IMG/VR virus record: IMGVR_UViG_3300042868_008480
Span: 1-27,496 of that record
Origin: a virus
DNA length: 27,496 nt
Strand: one strand, 5' to 3'
A model generated the notes under the pieces. It saw only the letters and a list, made by a program, of their open reading frames with translations, searched no databases and had not been told where the DNA came from. Positions 20,886 to 27,496 of this stretch are shown here, one piece after another (positions within the stretch are counted from its first letter, which is position 1; each line of letters begins with the position of its first letter). The translations under genes were made by a program, and so were the position numbers.

Positions 20886-21659
20886 ATGAGCAAAAACAGC
20901 CCTGCCTTTCAATTTTATCCCGCCGATTTTTTAGTCGGTACTGCTGAAATGACAGCCGAGGAAGTTGGCGGTTACATTCGGTTATTATGCTACCAATGGA
21001 CGAAGGGATCACTGCCAAACGATGATCGTAAGTTAATGCAGTTGGCACTTGTTTTTGATTTGAATGTGATGCGGTCGATTAAAACGAAATTCACAAGACA
21101 GGAAGATGGCACTATTGTAAACCTAAAGCTTCAAAAGGTACGCTTAGAACAGGATCAATTCCGTGAAAAACAAAGGGAAAAGGCTCAAAAAAGGTGGGAT
21201 TCCAAAACAGATGCCACGGCATCATCGGGGCATGAAAACGGCATATCCCAAAACGATGCCCTTCAACCTTTAACCTATAATCTTAATTCTATACCTTCAC
21301 CTACACCTTCGGTTATTACGGAAAAACCGAAACGGTTTATTCCACCGACCTATCAGGAAGTAGTTAATTATTGCATTGAAAGGAAAAACAAAGTCGATCC
21401 GCAAAGATTCATTGACCACTACACATCTAACGGGTGGATGGTCGGTAAAAACAAAATGAAGAATTGGAAGGCGGCGATTCACACATGGGAAAAAAACAAC
21501 TTTAACACAACAGCAAATGGAACAACAGGAACAAAACAACCAATTGATTGGGAGCAACGAGACAGAGCGTTTGTTGAGCGCGTCATGGGATCAGGTCAAA
21601 TCGACGTTACTAGCGAAGGGGATAACGACGAACCTTTCACAAGTTTCGAAGATGCTTAG
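20886..21659 (+). CDS. DUF1376-type replication protein
   Basis: A 257-residue protein. The N-terminus (AFQFYPADFLVGTAEMTAEE, GGYIRLLCYQWTKGSLPNDD) is the DUF1376 winged-helix-like domain found in phage replication initiation proteins. A variable linker follows (residues about 118-145), then a domain FIPPTYQEVVNYCIERKNKV with FIDHYTSNGWMVGKNKMKNW and KAAIHTWEKN, frequent at the C-terminus of replication proteins of Gram-positive and Bacteroidota phages. It probably binds the origin or helps load host helicase. It overlaps the next gene by 8 bp, its likely partner. Confidence 0.8.
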   Translation: MSKNSPAFQFYPADFLVGTAEMTAEEVGGYIRLLCYQWTKGSLPNDDRKLMQLALVFDLNVMRSIKTKFTRQEDGTIVNLKLQKVRLEQDQFREKQREKAQKRWDSKTDATASSGHENGISQNDALQPLTYNLNSIPSPTPSVITEKPKRFIPPTYQEVVNYCIERKNKVDPQRFIDHYTSNGWMVGKNKMKNWKAAIHTWEKNNFNTTANGTTGTKQPIDWEQRDRAFVERVMGSGQIDVTSEGDNDEPFTSFEDA

Positions 21660-22293
21660 TGAAAGCGATCCGATTAGTAAGGACCCGTCGATCACGATTG
21701 ATCTTTTCGGAAAAGCTACAAACTTGCTGTTCGGATTGAACAAAGACAACGTACATCCTGATTTATTCCGAACGGCATATGCTAAGATTTGCGAGACTTT
21801 AATAGGTTGTACGGTGCGAGATATTAAAAACGCTTATAACGACGCTACAATCGAAAAAAAAGCCTACACGACATTAACCCGTGACGAACTAATTCAACCG
21901 ATTAGAGACTATTGGAATAAAAAGCAGGTTATCAAATACGAACTAAGCAAAGTAGAATCAAAAGTTTCGGAGGAAATAGCAATGAAAAAAGAGGGTGAAA
22001 AGTTCAGATCGGAAGCGCATAAACTTTACTTAGATTGCTTAAATAATGGCACGGGTTGGACTGGCACGGACATGCAAGCAAAGACTTTTGCGAAAAACTT
22101 TGCCGATATGTTTAGTCAAGACTTCAAAACATCGGTAATCAAAAAAGCGCAACTAGAATACCATGAGAAAAAAGAGCTAGCTACTTCGAATCCTATTCTT
22201 GGAATAGCACCACCGGTACCCGTCGAATACATATTCTGCCGTATGATAGTCGAAGAAGCCCTGAAACGAAAATTTAACTTAATAGTGGAGTGA
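21652..22293 (+). CDS. Probable replication partner (helicase-loader-like) protein
   Basis: I use ATG at 21652 (MLSESDPISKDPSITIDLFG, 213 residues), giving an 8-bp overlap. A longer frame from 21517 would overlap the previous gene by 143 bp. The protein is helical. Residues about 35-90 (VHPDLFRTAYAKICETLIGC...RDELIQPIRDYWNKK) resemble the helical part of uncharacterised proteins found beside DUF1376 genes. The ATP-binding motif of helicases is absent. A loader or accessory role is inferred from the neighbour. Confidence 0.55.
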   Translation: MLSESDPISKDPSITIDLFGKATNLLFGLNKDNVHPDLFRTAYAKICETLIGCTVRDIKNAYNDATIEKKAYTTLTRDELIQPIRDYWNKKQVIKYELSKVESKVSEEIAMKKEGEKFRSEAHKLYLDCLNNGTGWTGTDMQAKTFAKNFADMFSQDFKTSVIKKAQLEYHEKKELATSNPILGIAPPVPVEYIFCRMIVEEALKRKFNLIVE

Positions 22294-22955
22294 TGGAAGG
22301 AAAGAAGATAAAAATATTGAATCTGTACGCTTGTCTTGGCGGTAATCGGTATAAGTGGGATGAAGTTTGTGAAATTGAAGTAACAGCCGTTGAGTTGGAT
22401 GAAGAATTAGCAAGACTTTACCAAGAACGTTTTCCAAGCGACAAAGTTATAATTGCAGATGCGCACAAATATTTATTAGACCACTATAAAGAATTTGATT
22501 TTATTTGGAGTTCACCGCCTTGCCCTAGTCATTCCAGGGTCAGAATTAGCCAAAAAAATAGAGATACGTTTATTCCTTTGTATCCTGATTTGAAACTATA
22601 TGAAGAAATTATATTTCTTGAAAATTACTTTGAAGGTAAATGGATCGTCGAGAATGTTATTCCTTATTACATACCTTTACTTCCGGCTCAAAAGAGAGGC
22701 AGACACTTATATTGGTCAAATTTTGTTATACCTAATGATACTGGAGAACGAAAAACAACCAAGAACATGATTGAAGCGGGTGATATAAATCAGCTTTCGG
22801 ATTTTCATGATTACGATTTCAGAAAGTATAAAGGAGATCAACGACTTAATAAAATCGCTAGGAACCTTGTTGACTACGAAGCGGGTAAAAAAATATTCGA
22901 AACAGCAATGGGTATTCTAGCATCAAAAAACGTAAATCAACCAACTTTATTCTAA
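22293..22955 (+). CDS. C5-cytosine DNA methyltransferase (short)
   Basis: A 220-residue protein starting at ATG 22293, one base overlapping the previous stop. Residues about 8-17 (LNLYACLGGN) are the AdoMet motif I, about 72-81 SSPPCPSHSR carries the catalytic PPC cysteine of motif IV, and WIVENV (about 115-120) is motif VI. QKRGRHLYW resembles motif VIII. It is short for the family, with little room for target recognition. It likely modifies phage DNA against restriction, a second methyltransferase after the one at 12541. No partner nuclease is nearby. Confidence 0.85.
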   Translation: MEGKKIKILNLYACLGGNRYKWDEVCEIEVTAVELDEELARLYQERFPSDKVIIADAHKYLLDHYKEFDFIWSSPPCPSHSRVRISQKNRDTFIPLYPDLKLYEEIIFLENYFEGKWIVENVIPYYIPLLPAQKRGRHLYWSNFVIPNDTGERKTTKNMIEAGDINQLSDFHDYDFRKYKGDQRLNKIARNLVDYEAGKKIFETAMGILASKNVNQPTLF

Positions 22956-23101
22956 TGAAACAGCGCGAGGTAAATAAAGGCGATGTTGTGCTGTACGAAG
23001 GTAACTATGCCAATGTAACCGAGCTACGACTAAACACCGTAGTAATCGAAGTAAACGACAAACGAATTGTAACAACTTATTGTAATTTGAAGAAGGTATG
23101 A
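22955..23101 (+). CDS. Small beta-rich protein (48 aa)
   Basis: ATG at 22955 (within the preceding TAATG) to TGA at 23099-23101 encodes 48 residues (MKQREVNKGDVVLYEGNYAN...). The GDVVLYEGNYA.V.EL pattern with alternating strands suggests a tiny SH3-like barrel. It overlaps both neighbours. No family recognised. Confidence 0.6.
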   Translation: MKQREVNKGDVVLYEGNYANVTELRLNTVVIEVNDKRIVTTYCNLKKV

Positions 23102-23445
23102 AAACACAGGAACAGCAGAAGGCGGATTTACTTGACGAATTGATGCACCGATGTACGGGTGCATTTTCAAGAAGTTATGGAGGTGAATTACTCCTAGAAA
23201 CACTAAACAAGTATCGTAAAATCACCGCTCAAAAACCACTCACAGCTGATCCGTACGCGGATGAGATTTTTAGTGGGAGGTTATGTAGGTTTTTAGCGCA
23301 TTACTTCTTTGGTGACACAACAGAATTACGGTTGTCCGAATGTCCTAAAATCGATCTAATAAATACAGAAAGAGGCTTCGGTCGCAAGTCGCGCGAGGAG
23401 TATATTGAGGTGATGACTACTTACGAAATGTGGGATAAAATATGA
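23098..23445 (+). CDS. Hypothetical protein (115 aa)
   Basis: A 115-residue mostly helical protein beginning MKTQEQQKADLLDELMHRCT. No membrane segment or named motif. Starts overlapping the preceding stop and ends overlapping the next start (ATGA), so it belongs to the replication operon. No family recognised. Confidence 0.65.
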   Translation: MKTQEQQKADLLDELMHRCTGAFSRSYGGELLLETLNKYRKITAQKPLTADPYADEIFSGRLCRFLAHYFFGDTTELRLSECPKIDLINTERGFGRKSREEYIEVMTTYEMWDKI

Positions 23446-23699
23446 CAACGAACGCAAAACTATTAGCATCGGTTGCCCTTGCTCCAATCGTTGCCGACTT
23501 CTTAGAAGATGCCGAATTAACTGGAACGGCTAAAATGAAAGCAAACCTACTCATTAACCAAATTAGAGCGTTTGATAACTTCATTCTTTCAGGAGCAGAT
23601 AACACCGCTATTGAGCAACAAATCGATATTCAACGAGCATTTAGACAATGGTTCGAATTTAATTTTACAGAAGATGAAAGTAGCGATAATAAAGGTTGA
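23442..23699 (+). CDS. Small helical hypothetical protein (85 aa)
   Basis: An 85-residue, helical protein beginning MTTNAKLLASVALAPIVADF. The first helix is hydrophobic but contains acidic residues and is unlikely to span a membrane. The end overlaps the next gene by 26 bp. No family recognised. Confidence 0.6.
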   Translation: MTTNAKLLASVALAPIVADFLEDAELTGTAKMKANLLINQIRAFDNFILSGADNTAIEQQIDIQRAFRQWFEFNFTEDESSDNKG

Positions 23700-23898
23700 A
23701 TTTCTAAATGATAGCGACCTTAAAAACCTTCTAAATCGATTCGTCGATAGGGATTTCGGAGCGGGCGCAGAATACAAACTAAAGTCGGATCGAAACAACT
23801 CAGTGCTTAACGCCAAAATCGAGTACAAACCGAAAGACCCCGACGATATTCAAACAATCAACGGGCAACAATGCATGATTTACCGATCATCAGTTTAA
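23674..23898 (+). CDS. Small basic hypothetical protein (74 aa)
   Basis: I use ATG at 23674 (MKVAIIKVEFLNDSDLKNLL) because the frame upstream has no good start and overlaps the previous gene heavily. The protein has an alternating strand-helix layout and many Lys/Arg residues. The 3' end carries the distal box of promoter site 9. No family recognised. Confidence 0.6.
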   Translation: MKVAIIKVEFLNDSDLKNLLNRFVDRDFGAGAEYKLKSDRNNSVLNAKIEYKPKDPDDIQTINGQQCMIYRSSV

Positions 23899-23950
23899 CC
23901 AACCACTCAACACAAATCTTTACTAAAACCACAACTCGGCAGTACCTTTA
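23883..23950 (+). promoter_or_regulatory. Box-controlled promoter (site 9), rightward
   Basis: CCGATCATCAGTT (23883-23895, inside the end of the previous gene) and CCACTCAACACAA (23903-23915) start 20 bp apart. After exactly 27 bp comes TACCTTTA (23943-23950), one base off the -7 consensus. ATG follows at 23965. No -33 TTTG. Confidence 0.65.
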
Positions 23951-23964
23951 CAAAAAACGGAGAT

Positions 23965-24192
23965 ATGAACACTGCTGTAAAAAGAGAATTAAACAAAAGA
24001 GCAATTGAATTTGGCGAATCATTAATGCCGTCCGATTGCATTGAAATAATGGAGTCGGTTTTAGGTAATCGTATGGATAAACTAAAGTACGTAACTCTTT
24101 TGAAGCACTGTCAAGATATGATGGCTACGGCTACCGATGCTAATTGTAACTACGAAATATCAACCGCTATTAACGATTGGATGGATTCATGA
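23965..24192 (+). CDS. Helical hypothetical protein (75 aa)
   Basis: A 75-residue helical protein beginning MNTAVKRELNKRAIEFGESL, the first gene after promoter site 9. The CIEIMESVLGNRMDKLKYVT segment is amphipathic. Stop overlaps the next start (ATGA). No family recognised. Confidence 0.65.
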   Translation: MNTAVKRELNKRAIEFGESLMPSDCIEIMESVLGNRMDKLKYVTLLKHCQDMMATATDANCNYEISTAINDWMDS

Positions 24193-24392
24193 AAAATAAA
24201 GGCAGAAAACACATGGCAACAAGCCACAACCAAAAAGGTTGTTTAACAATGATTACCCGTCCGATTAACCAAATGAGTAGCGGAATAATAACCGATGGTA
24301 TGGCAGGTAAATCAAAAAAGTGGGCGAAACGCAAGTGGCAAAAGCGTATGCGCGGATACTTAAATTCTCAAACAAAATACACAAGAAGATGA
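24189..24392 (+). CDS. Very basic small protein (67 aa)
   Basis: I choose ATG at 24189 (overlapping the previous stop) rather than a TTG four codons upstream. The 67-residue product is strongly basic (KSKKWAKRKWQKRMRGYLNS), which suggests nucleic-acid binding or a membrane-active role. It ends overlapping the next start (ATGA). No family recognised. Confidence 0.55.
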   Translation: MKNKGRKHMATSHNQKGCLTMITRPINQMSSGIITDGMAGKSKKWAKRKWQKRMRGYLNSQTKYTRR

Positions 24393-24715
24393 AAATGACT
24401 AACGAAGAACGCGAATGTTTTTTCGCGCAGTATTGGGGGCAAGAAGTATGCAAATTTAATCCAAGTGTATCTGTTTTAAACTGGAAAGTTGACGCAAATA
24501 TGATTGATAATTGCGAAAAACTCTACCTCGAACTCCGAACCGTTCAAATGTTATCGGATGAGGAGTTAAAGTATATGGATATTTTTGATAATGAGTCAGA
24601 ATACCAAAGAATGCAAGTTGACTACCTCCGTCAGATCGGAGTCCTAGTTGGCTTCCGTCACTTCACCCCCGAAATGCTTATCGCGGAGGGGGTGGTTAAA
24701 GTTAAGGAGTTATGA
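24389..24715 (+). CDS. Hypothetical protein (108 aa)
   Basis: The start is ATG at 24389 (MKMTNEERECFFAQYWGQEV), overlapping the previous stop; an upstream start would overlap that gene extensively. The protein has FFAQYWGQEV and later FRHFTPEMLIAEGVVK, patterns common to small phage proteins of unknown role that I cannot name. The stop overlaps the next start (ATGA). Confidence 0.65.
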   Translation: MKMTNEERECFFAQYWGQEVCKFNPSVSVLNWKVDANMIDNCEKLYLELRTVQMLSDEELKYMDIFDNESEYQRMQVDYLRQIGVLVGFRHFTPEMLIAEGVVKVKEL

Positions 24716-24870
24716 TAGTAGTTTTACAAATAGATTTAACACTCGACAAATTCAAGCCGTTCTCTGAAAATTTGAAGCGTAAAAATTGGAAATTAAAAGC
24801 TATTGGATGCAAAGAAGATGGTACTGAAATGCATAGTATTATTGAGAAAAATAAACTAGATAAACGGTGA
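24712..24870 (+). CDS. Small hypothetical protein (52 aa)
   Basis: ATG at 24712 to TGA at 24868-24870 encodes 52 residues (MIVVLQIDLTLDKFKPFSEN...), with a hydrophobic first strand and a basic middle (LKRKNWKLKA). The start overlaps the previous stop. No family recognised. Confidence 0.55.
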   Translation: MIVVLQIDLTLDKFKPFSENLKRKNWKLKAIGCKEDGTEMHSIIEKNKLDKR

Positions 24871-24873
24871 ATT

Positions 24874-24936
24874 ATGGAATTGAATAAATTCGACATTATA
24901 GTTTTGAAAGACAAACAAATTATTGGGAGGATTTGA
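24874..24936 (+). CDS. Micro-ORF (20 aa), possible leader peptide
   Basis: ATG at 24874 to TGA at 24934-24936 encodes 20 residues (MELNKFDIIVLKDKQIIGRI). It fills the gap before the next start and carries GGGAGGA, a strong purine-rich ribosome site for the following ATG at 24941. It may be a coupling peptide rather than a functional protein. Confidence 0.35.
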   Translation: MELNKFDIIVLKDKQIIGRI

Positions 24937-24940
24937 AACC

Positions 24941-25456
24941 ATGACAGATAAACTTTTAGAGGTGGCTTTGTGCGGGTATTTACCGTATGGGGTACAGGTA
25001 GTAGGCGATAGGAAAATCTACTATACAGTCGACGGAATCAGAACTATTAAAACAGGCGATATTTCCATTAAATCAAATGACACCCACATCGGTTTCATAC
25101 GTGAATTAAATTTAGCTTTACGTCCCATCTCCTGCCTCACCAAGCCAATCACAGTGCCGAATTATAATCAAGGTAAGGAGTTTGTGCCGTTGGAGGAGTT
25201 AGCGAAGGCATACATCGATTGGAGTGATCTTGACTCAAATTTAAAGGTTAATCCACATGGTCCGATAGATAGGCAATTTAACTTAGAAATCACATGGGAT
25301 CACCCAAGTGGGTCAAAGCCGTTTTTTAACGATAATCTTTTTATTTTCATTAAATACCCACACAAAAATCAACAATGGATTATCGATCTACTCAACCAAT
25401 GGCTCATCGATTGGCGCGACCTGATCGGTAAAGGGTTTGCGGTTTCAATCGATTAA
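24941..25456 (+). CDS. Hypothetical phage protein (171 aa)
   Basis: The start is ATG at 24941, preceded by GGGAGG; an upstream in-frame TTG is less likely. The 171-residue protein begins MTDKLLEVALCGYLPYGVQV and has ISCLTKPITV followed by helical ELAKAYIDWSD and, at the end, IIDLLNQWLIDWRDLIGKG. The pattern LL...CGYLPYG....... and RPISCLTKPI recurs in Bacteroidota phage proteins of unknown function. No catalytic motif was seen. Confidence 0.7.
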   Translation: MTDKLLEVALCGYLPYGVQVVGDRKIYYTVDGIRTIKTGDISIKSNDTHIGFIRELNLALRPISCLTKPITVPNYNQGKEFVPLEELAKAYIDWSDLDSNLKVNPHGPIDRQFNLEITWDHPSGSKPFFNDNLFIFIKYPHKNQQWIIDLLNQWLIDWRDLIGKGFAVSID

Positions 25457-25466
25457 CGTATATTTG
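25436..25466 (+). promoter_or_regulatory. Canonical Bacteroidota promoter for lipoprotein gene
   Basis: TTTG (25436-25439), a 19-bp spacer and TATATTTG (25459-25466) give an almost perfect host -33/-7 promoter, four bases before the ATG at 25471. There is no phage box, so expression is expected to rely only on the host sigma factor. The transcript would be nearly leaderless. Confidence 0.75.
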
Positions 25467-25470
25467 ACTC

Positions 25471-25836
25471 ATGAAAGTATTGATCTACACATTAGCGTTA
25501 TTCGCTCTAACGGCTTGTAACAAAGAAAAAATAGGCAATCACGATATTGATTGTGTTATTCAGTTTTCCGATCAACCATGCGATGAACTTATTGAAATTT
25601 GGCAAGGTGACAACAAAATCACTCTTTCCCAATCTACAACAGAACACACGTTTAAAAATGGAACAATAAACTACCGTATTTCAGGCACGACAAACGGGTT
25701 TGGAATGTACGATGTCGGGTTTATATTCTATCGAAAATATGCGGAATTGATCACCGAAAAATACGTTTACGCAAACGAAGTAGGACAAAACCAACCATAC
25801 AACGTTACGGGAAGTTTTGAACTTAAAAAAAACTAG
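25471..25836 (+). CDS. Phage-encoded lipoprotein
   Basis: A 121-residue protein with a classical lipoprotein signal: MKVLIYTLALFALTAC, with the lipobox LTAC at residues 13-16 and the modified cysteine at 16, followed by NKEK. The mature part is predicted to be beta-rich (YRISGTTNGFGMYDVGFIFY) and lies in the periplasm or on the surface. Two more cysteines (28 and 37) may form a disulfide. It has its own host-type promoter, unlike its neighbours. Superinfection exclusion or surface modification is a reasonable guess, consistent with known phage lipoproteins, but unproved. Confidence 0.8.
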   Translation: MKVLIYTLALFALTACNKEKIGNHDIDCVIQFSDQPCDELIEIWQGDNKITLSQSTTEHTFKNGTINYRISGTTNGFGMYDVGFIFYRKYAELITEKYVYANEVGQNQPYNVTGSFELKKN

Positions 25837-25838
25837 TC

Positions 25839-25973
25839 ATGTGTTTTGATGTATTTTCATTTGCATTCGGTTTTTTATCATGTATGGCTCTAGCGTTAGT
25901 TATTGTTTATTCTATTCATCAATTCTCGGGATCAGACGAAAGACCATTTAACCCAAATAAACCAAAAAGATGA
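25839..25973 (+). CDS. Small single-pass membrane protein (44 aa)
   Basis: ATG at 25839 to TGA at 25971-25973 encodes 44 residues (MCFDVFSFAFGFLSCMALAL...). Residues about 5-26 form a membrane helix, followed by a polar, proline-rich tail (DERPFNPNKPKR). The end overlaps the start of the small terminase gene (ATGA). The function is unknown. Confidence 0.6.
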   Translation: MCFDVFSFAFGFLSCMALALVIVYSIHQFSGSDERPFNPNKPKR

Positions 25974-26443
25974 GCGCACCGACAGGAAATCAGTTTTGGA
26001 AACTTAGAAGCAAGCATGGTAGGGATAAATTGTTTTCCGATCCAAAAGCACTTTGGGAATCAGCTTGTGAATATTTTGAAGTAACCGATTCACGTAAATG
26101 GATCAAAAAAGACTGGGTTGGAAAAGATGCTTTCGAAGTTGAAAGAGAGAATGAAACACCCTATACTAAGAGCGGTTTATGCCTATTTCTAGACGTTTCA
26201 GAGTGGCGTATATTGACAGATTTAAAAAGTACATCAGAAGATTTTTCCCAAGTCGTATCGCGCATAGAGAACATTATTATCACTCAAAAGACCGAAGGAG
26301 CTAGTGTTGGTGCGTTTAACGCTTCAATTGTTGCCTTGGAATTAGGATTGAAACAACAGATTGATCACACAACGGATGGTGAGAAATTACCTGCATCAAA
26401 CCCGACTATTCTAGTTGAAATAGTTAAGCCAAAGGAGGAATAA
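25970..26443 (+). CDS. Terminase small subunit
   Basis: A 157-residue protein. MSAPTGNQFWKLRSKHGRDK, then LWESACEYFEVTDSRKW and a helix-turn region (ETPYTKSGLCLFLDVSEWRI), then a helix with ASVGAFNASIVALELGLKQQ near the end. These are typical of terminase small subunits in Bacteroidota phages, which recognise phage DNA for packaging and bring it to the large subunit. The large subunit gene follows seven bases downstream, which confirms the call. Confidence 0.85.
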   Translation: MSAPTGNQFWKLRSKHGRDKLFSDPKALWESACEYFEVTDSRKWIKKDWVGKDAFEVERENETPYTKSGLCLFLDVSEWRILTDLKSTSEDFSQVVSRIENIIITQKTEGASVGAFNASIVALELGLKQQIDHTTDGEKLPASNPTILVEIVKPKEE

Positions 26444-26449
26444 AAGTGA

Positions 26450-27496
26450 ATGCAAGCTACAATTGTATTTCAAAAGAATTGGGAAGCGATAAACGCCCGT
26501 AATGAAGATGGAAGTAGGAGATACCGATACATAATCAATACGGGTTCTTCTCGTTCTTCTAAAACATATAGCATACTTCAATCACATTACCTGACTGCCT
26601 TTAGCAAAGATGGTCAGCGTGTATCTATTTGGCGCGAAACAAAGCAGGATGTAAAAAATACAGTGCTATCCGATTTTAAGAAAGCACTTCCAACTTTCCC
26701 GATGTGGGAAAATATAGTATTCAACAAAACAGAAAGCATTTACACCTTTCCGAATAGATCAACGGTTGAGATTTGCGGAGGTGATGATACTAACCGAGTG
26801 CACGGTTTTCAAGGTGATGTTGCACACTTCAACGAACCATACAAAATGCCTAAAGAGGTATTTGATCAAATTGATATGCGTACAACTGATTACATTATAA
26901 TCGATTGGAATCCACGATCAAATCATTGGATAGATGAACTTTCTAAGCAGGATAACGCTATTGTAATTCACTCAACATTCAAAGATAATCCGTTTGTTCC
27001 TGAGCAACAACGTTTGAAAATACTTTCATATGAACCTACACCATACAACATCGAGCAAGGAACGGCTAACGAATGGATGTGGCAAGTTTACGGACTTGGA
27101 TTAAAAGCAGAAAAACCTAACCGCATTCTATCGGGTTGGAAAAAGATTCCGAGACAACAGTACGATGATTTGGATTCTACCGAGTATATCGGAAATGACT
27201 GGGGGAAAAACCACAATTGGGGAATACTTGGGGCAAAATTCTATGACGGTGCGTTGTATCTACGTGAGATGAATTACGCATCTGAGGTTGAAATAATGAA
27301 ATCTTTACCTCTCGAAACCCTACAAGAATTTAAGAAGCAGGAATCTAAGGAAGGCGAAAACTTAGGTATCGTATCATGGATGTTCGCGAAATTAGGCATT
27401 AACAAAAAACAGACGATCGTTTGCGATAATAACCGACCATTAAAAATATCGATGCTTCGTCGTTGTGGTTGGGATTATGCTGTCGGTGCGCAAAAA
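26450..27496 (+). CDS. Terminase large subunit (3' end outside window)
   Basis: ATG at 26450 opens a frame that runs to the end of the window (349 codons visible). Residues 30-39 (NTGSSRSSKT) form the Walker A motif of the packaging ATPase, with GDVAHFNEP (about 122-130) as the Walker B-like motif and its catalytic Glu. EYIGNDWG (about 243-250) matches the first acidic residue of the RNase-H-like nuclease domain, followed by further nuclease sequence (VCDNNRPLKI, where D is a second acidic residue). It drives ATP-dependent DNA packaging and cuts the concatemer. The missing part should contain the last nuclease residues. Confidence 0.9.
   Translation, partial: MQATIVFQKNWEAINARNEDGSRRYRYIINTGSSRSSKTYSILQSHYLTAFSKDGQRVSIWRETKQDVKNTVLSDFKKALPTFPMWENIVFNKTESIYTFPNRSTVEICGGDDTNRVHGFQGDVAHFNEPYKMPKEVFDQIDMRTTDYIIIDWNPRSNHWIDELSKQDNAIVIHSTFKDNPFVPEQQRLKILSYEPTPYNIEQGTANEWMWQVYGLGLKAEKPNRILSGWKKIPRQQYDDLDSTEYIGNDWGKNHNWGILGAKFYDGALYLREMNYASEVEIMKSLPLETLQEFKKQESKEGENLGIVSWMFAKLGINKKQTIVCDNNRPLKISMLRRCGWDYAVGAQK

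Noticed and set aside
20645-20947. ORF of 100 codons overlapping the HNH gene and the DUF1376 gene
   Set aside because: It is in another frame of two recognised genes and has no sensible start or motif.

Overview
The window looks like part of a tailed (siphovirus-type) phage or prophage of the phylum Bacteroidota. The DNA is AT-rich. Promoters match the Bacteroidota -7 element TAnnTTTG, and genes are tightly packed with many ATGA stop/start overlaps. A terminase pair runs off the right end, and the 3' end of a tape-measure gene runs in at the left end. If the genome is circular or permuted, the missing portal, capsid and head-tail genes lie outside both edges. No integrase, DNA polymerase, helicase or endolysin was recognised.

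Layout. 1-7899 is the tail and adsorption module: tape-measure C-terminus, a distal tail protein with hydrophobic helices, a 1093-residue tail protein, a fibre tip and a small protein, with one inverted accessory gene at 2466-2921. 7930-10138 is a leftward block of small accessory genes, one broken by an in-frame ochre codon. 10266-11069 is a short rightward block with membrane proteins (possible lysis genes). 11238-11948 is a leftward block of four tiny genes. 12036-13300 is largely non-coding, with small promoter-terminator units and an adenine/cytosine-N4 type methyltransferase gene between imperfect inverted repeats. 13424-25836 is the rightward early/middle region: two HNH homing endonucleases, a predicted single-strand annealing protein, a DUF3560 protein, a YqaJ-like nuclease, a DUF1376 replication protein with a probable partner, a C5-cytosine methyltransferase, many small unknown genes and a lipoprotein. 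25970 to the end holds the terminase subunits.

The most striking signal is regulatory. Nine non-coding sites carry a 13-bp box, consensus CCRYTCATCACAA, whose end lies 27 (sometimes 28) bp upstream of a TAnnTTTG element. In all but one site a second, more degenerate box lies exactly 20 bp further upstream. These promoters mostly lack the usual -33 TTTG. This suggests one phage regulator (probably an activator) controlling nearly all early/middle operons. A separate set of promoters with a normal -33/-7 arrangement drives the lipoprotein, a tail gene and four short promoter-terminator units that look like small RNAs. Two further repeated leader motifs occur just upstream of start codons. Functions given for recognised families rest on motifs read by eye; no database search was possible.
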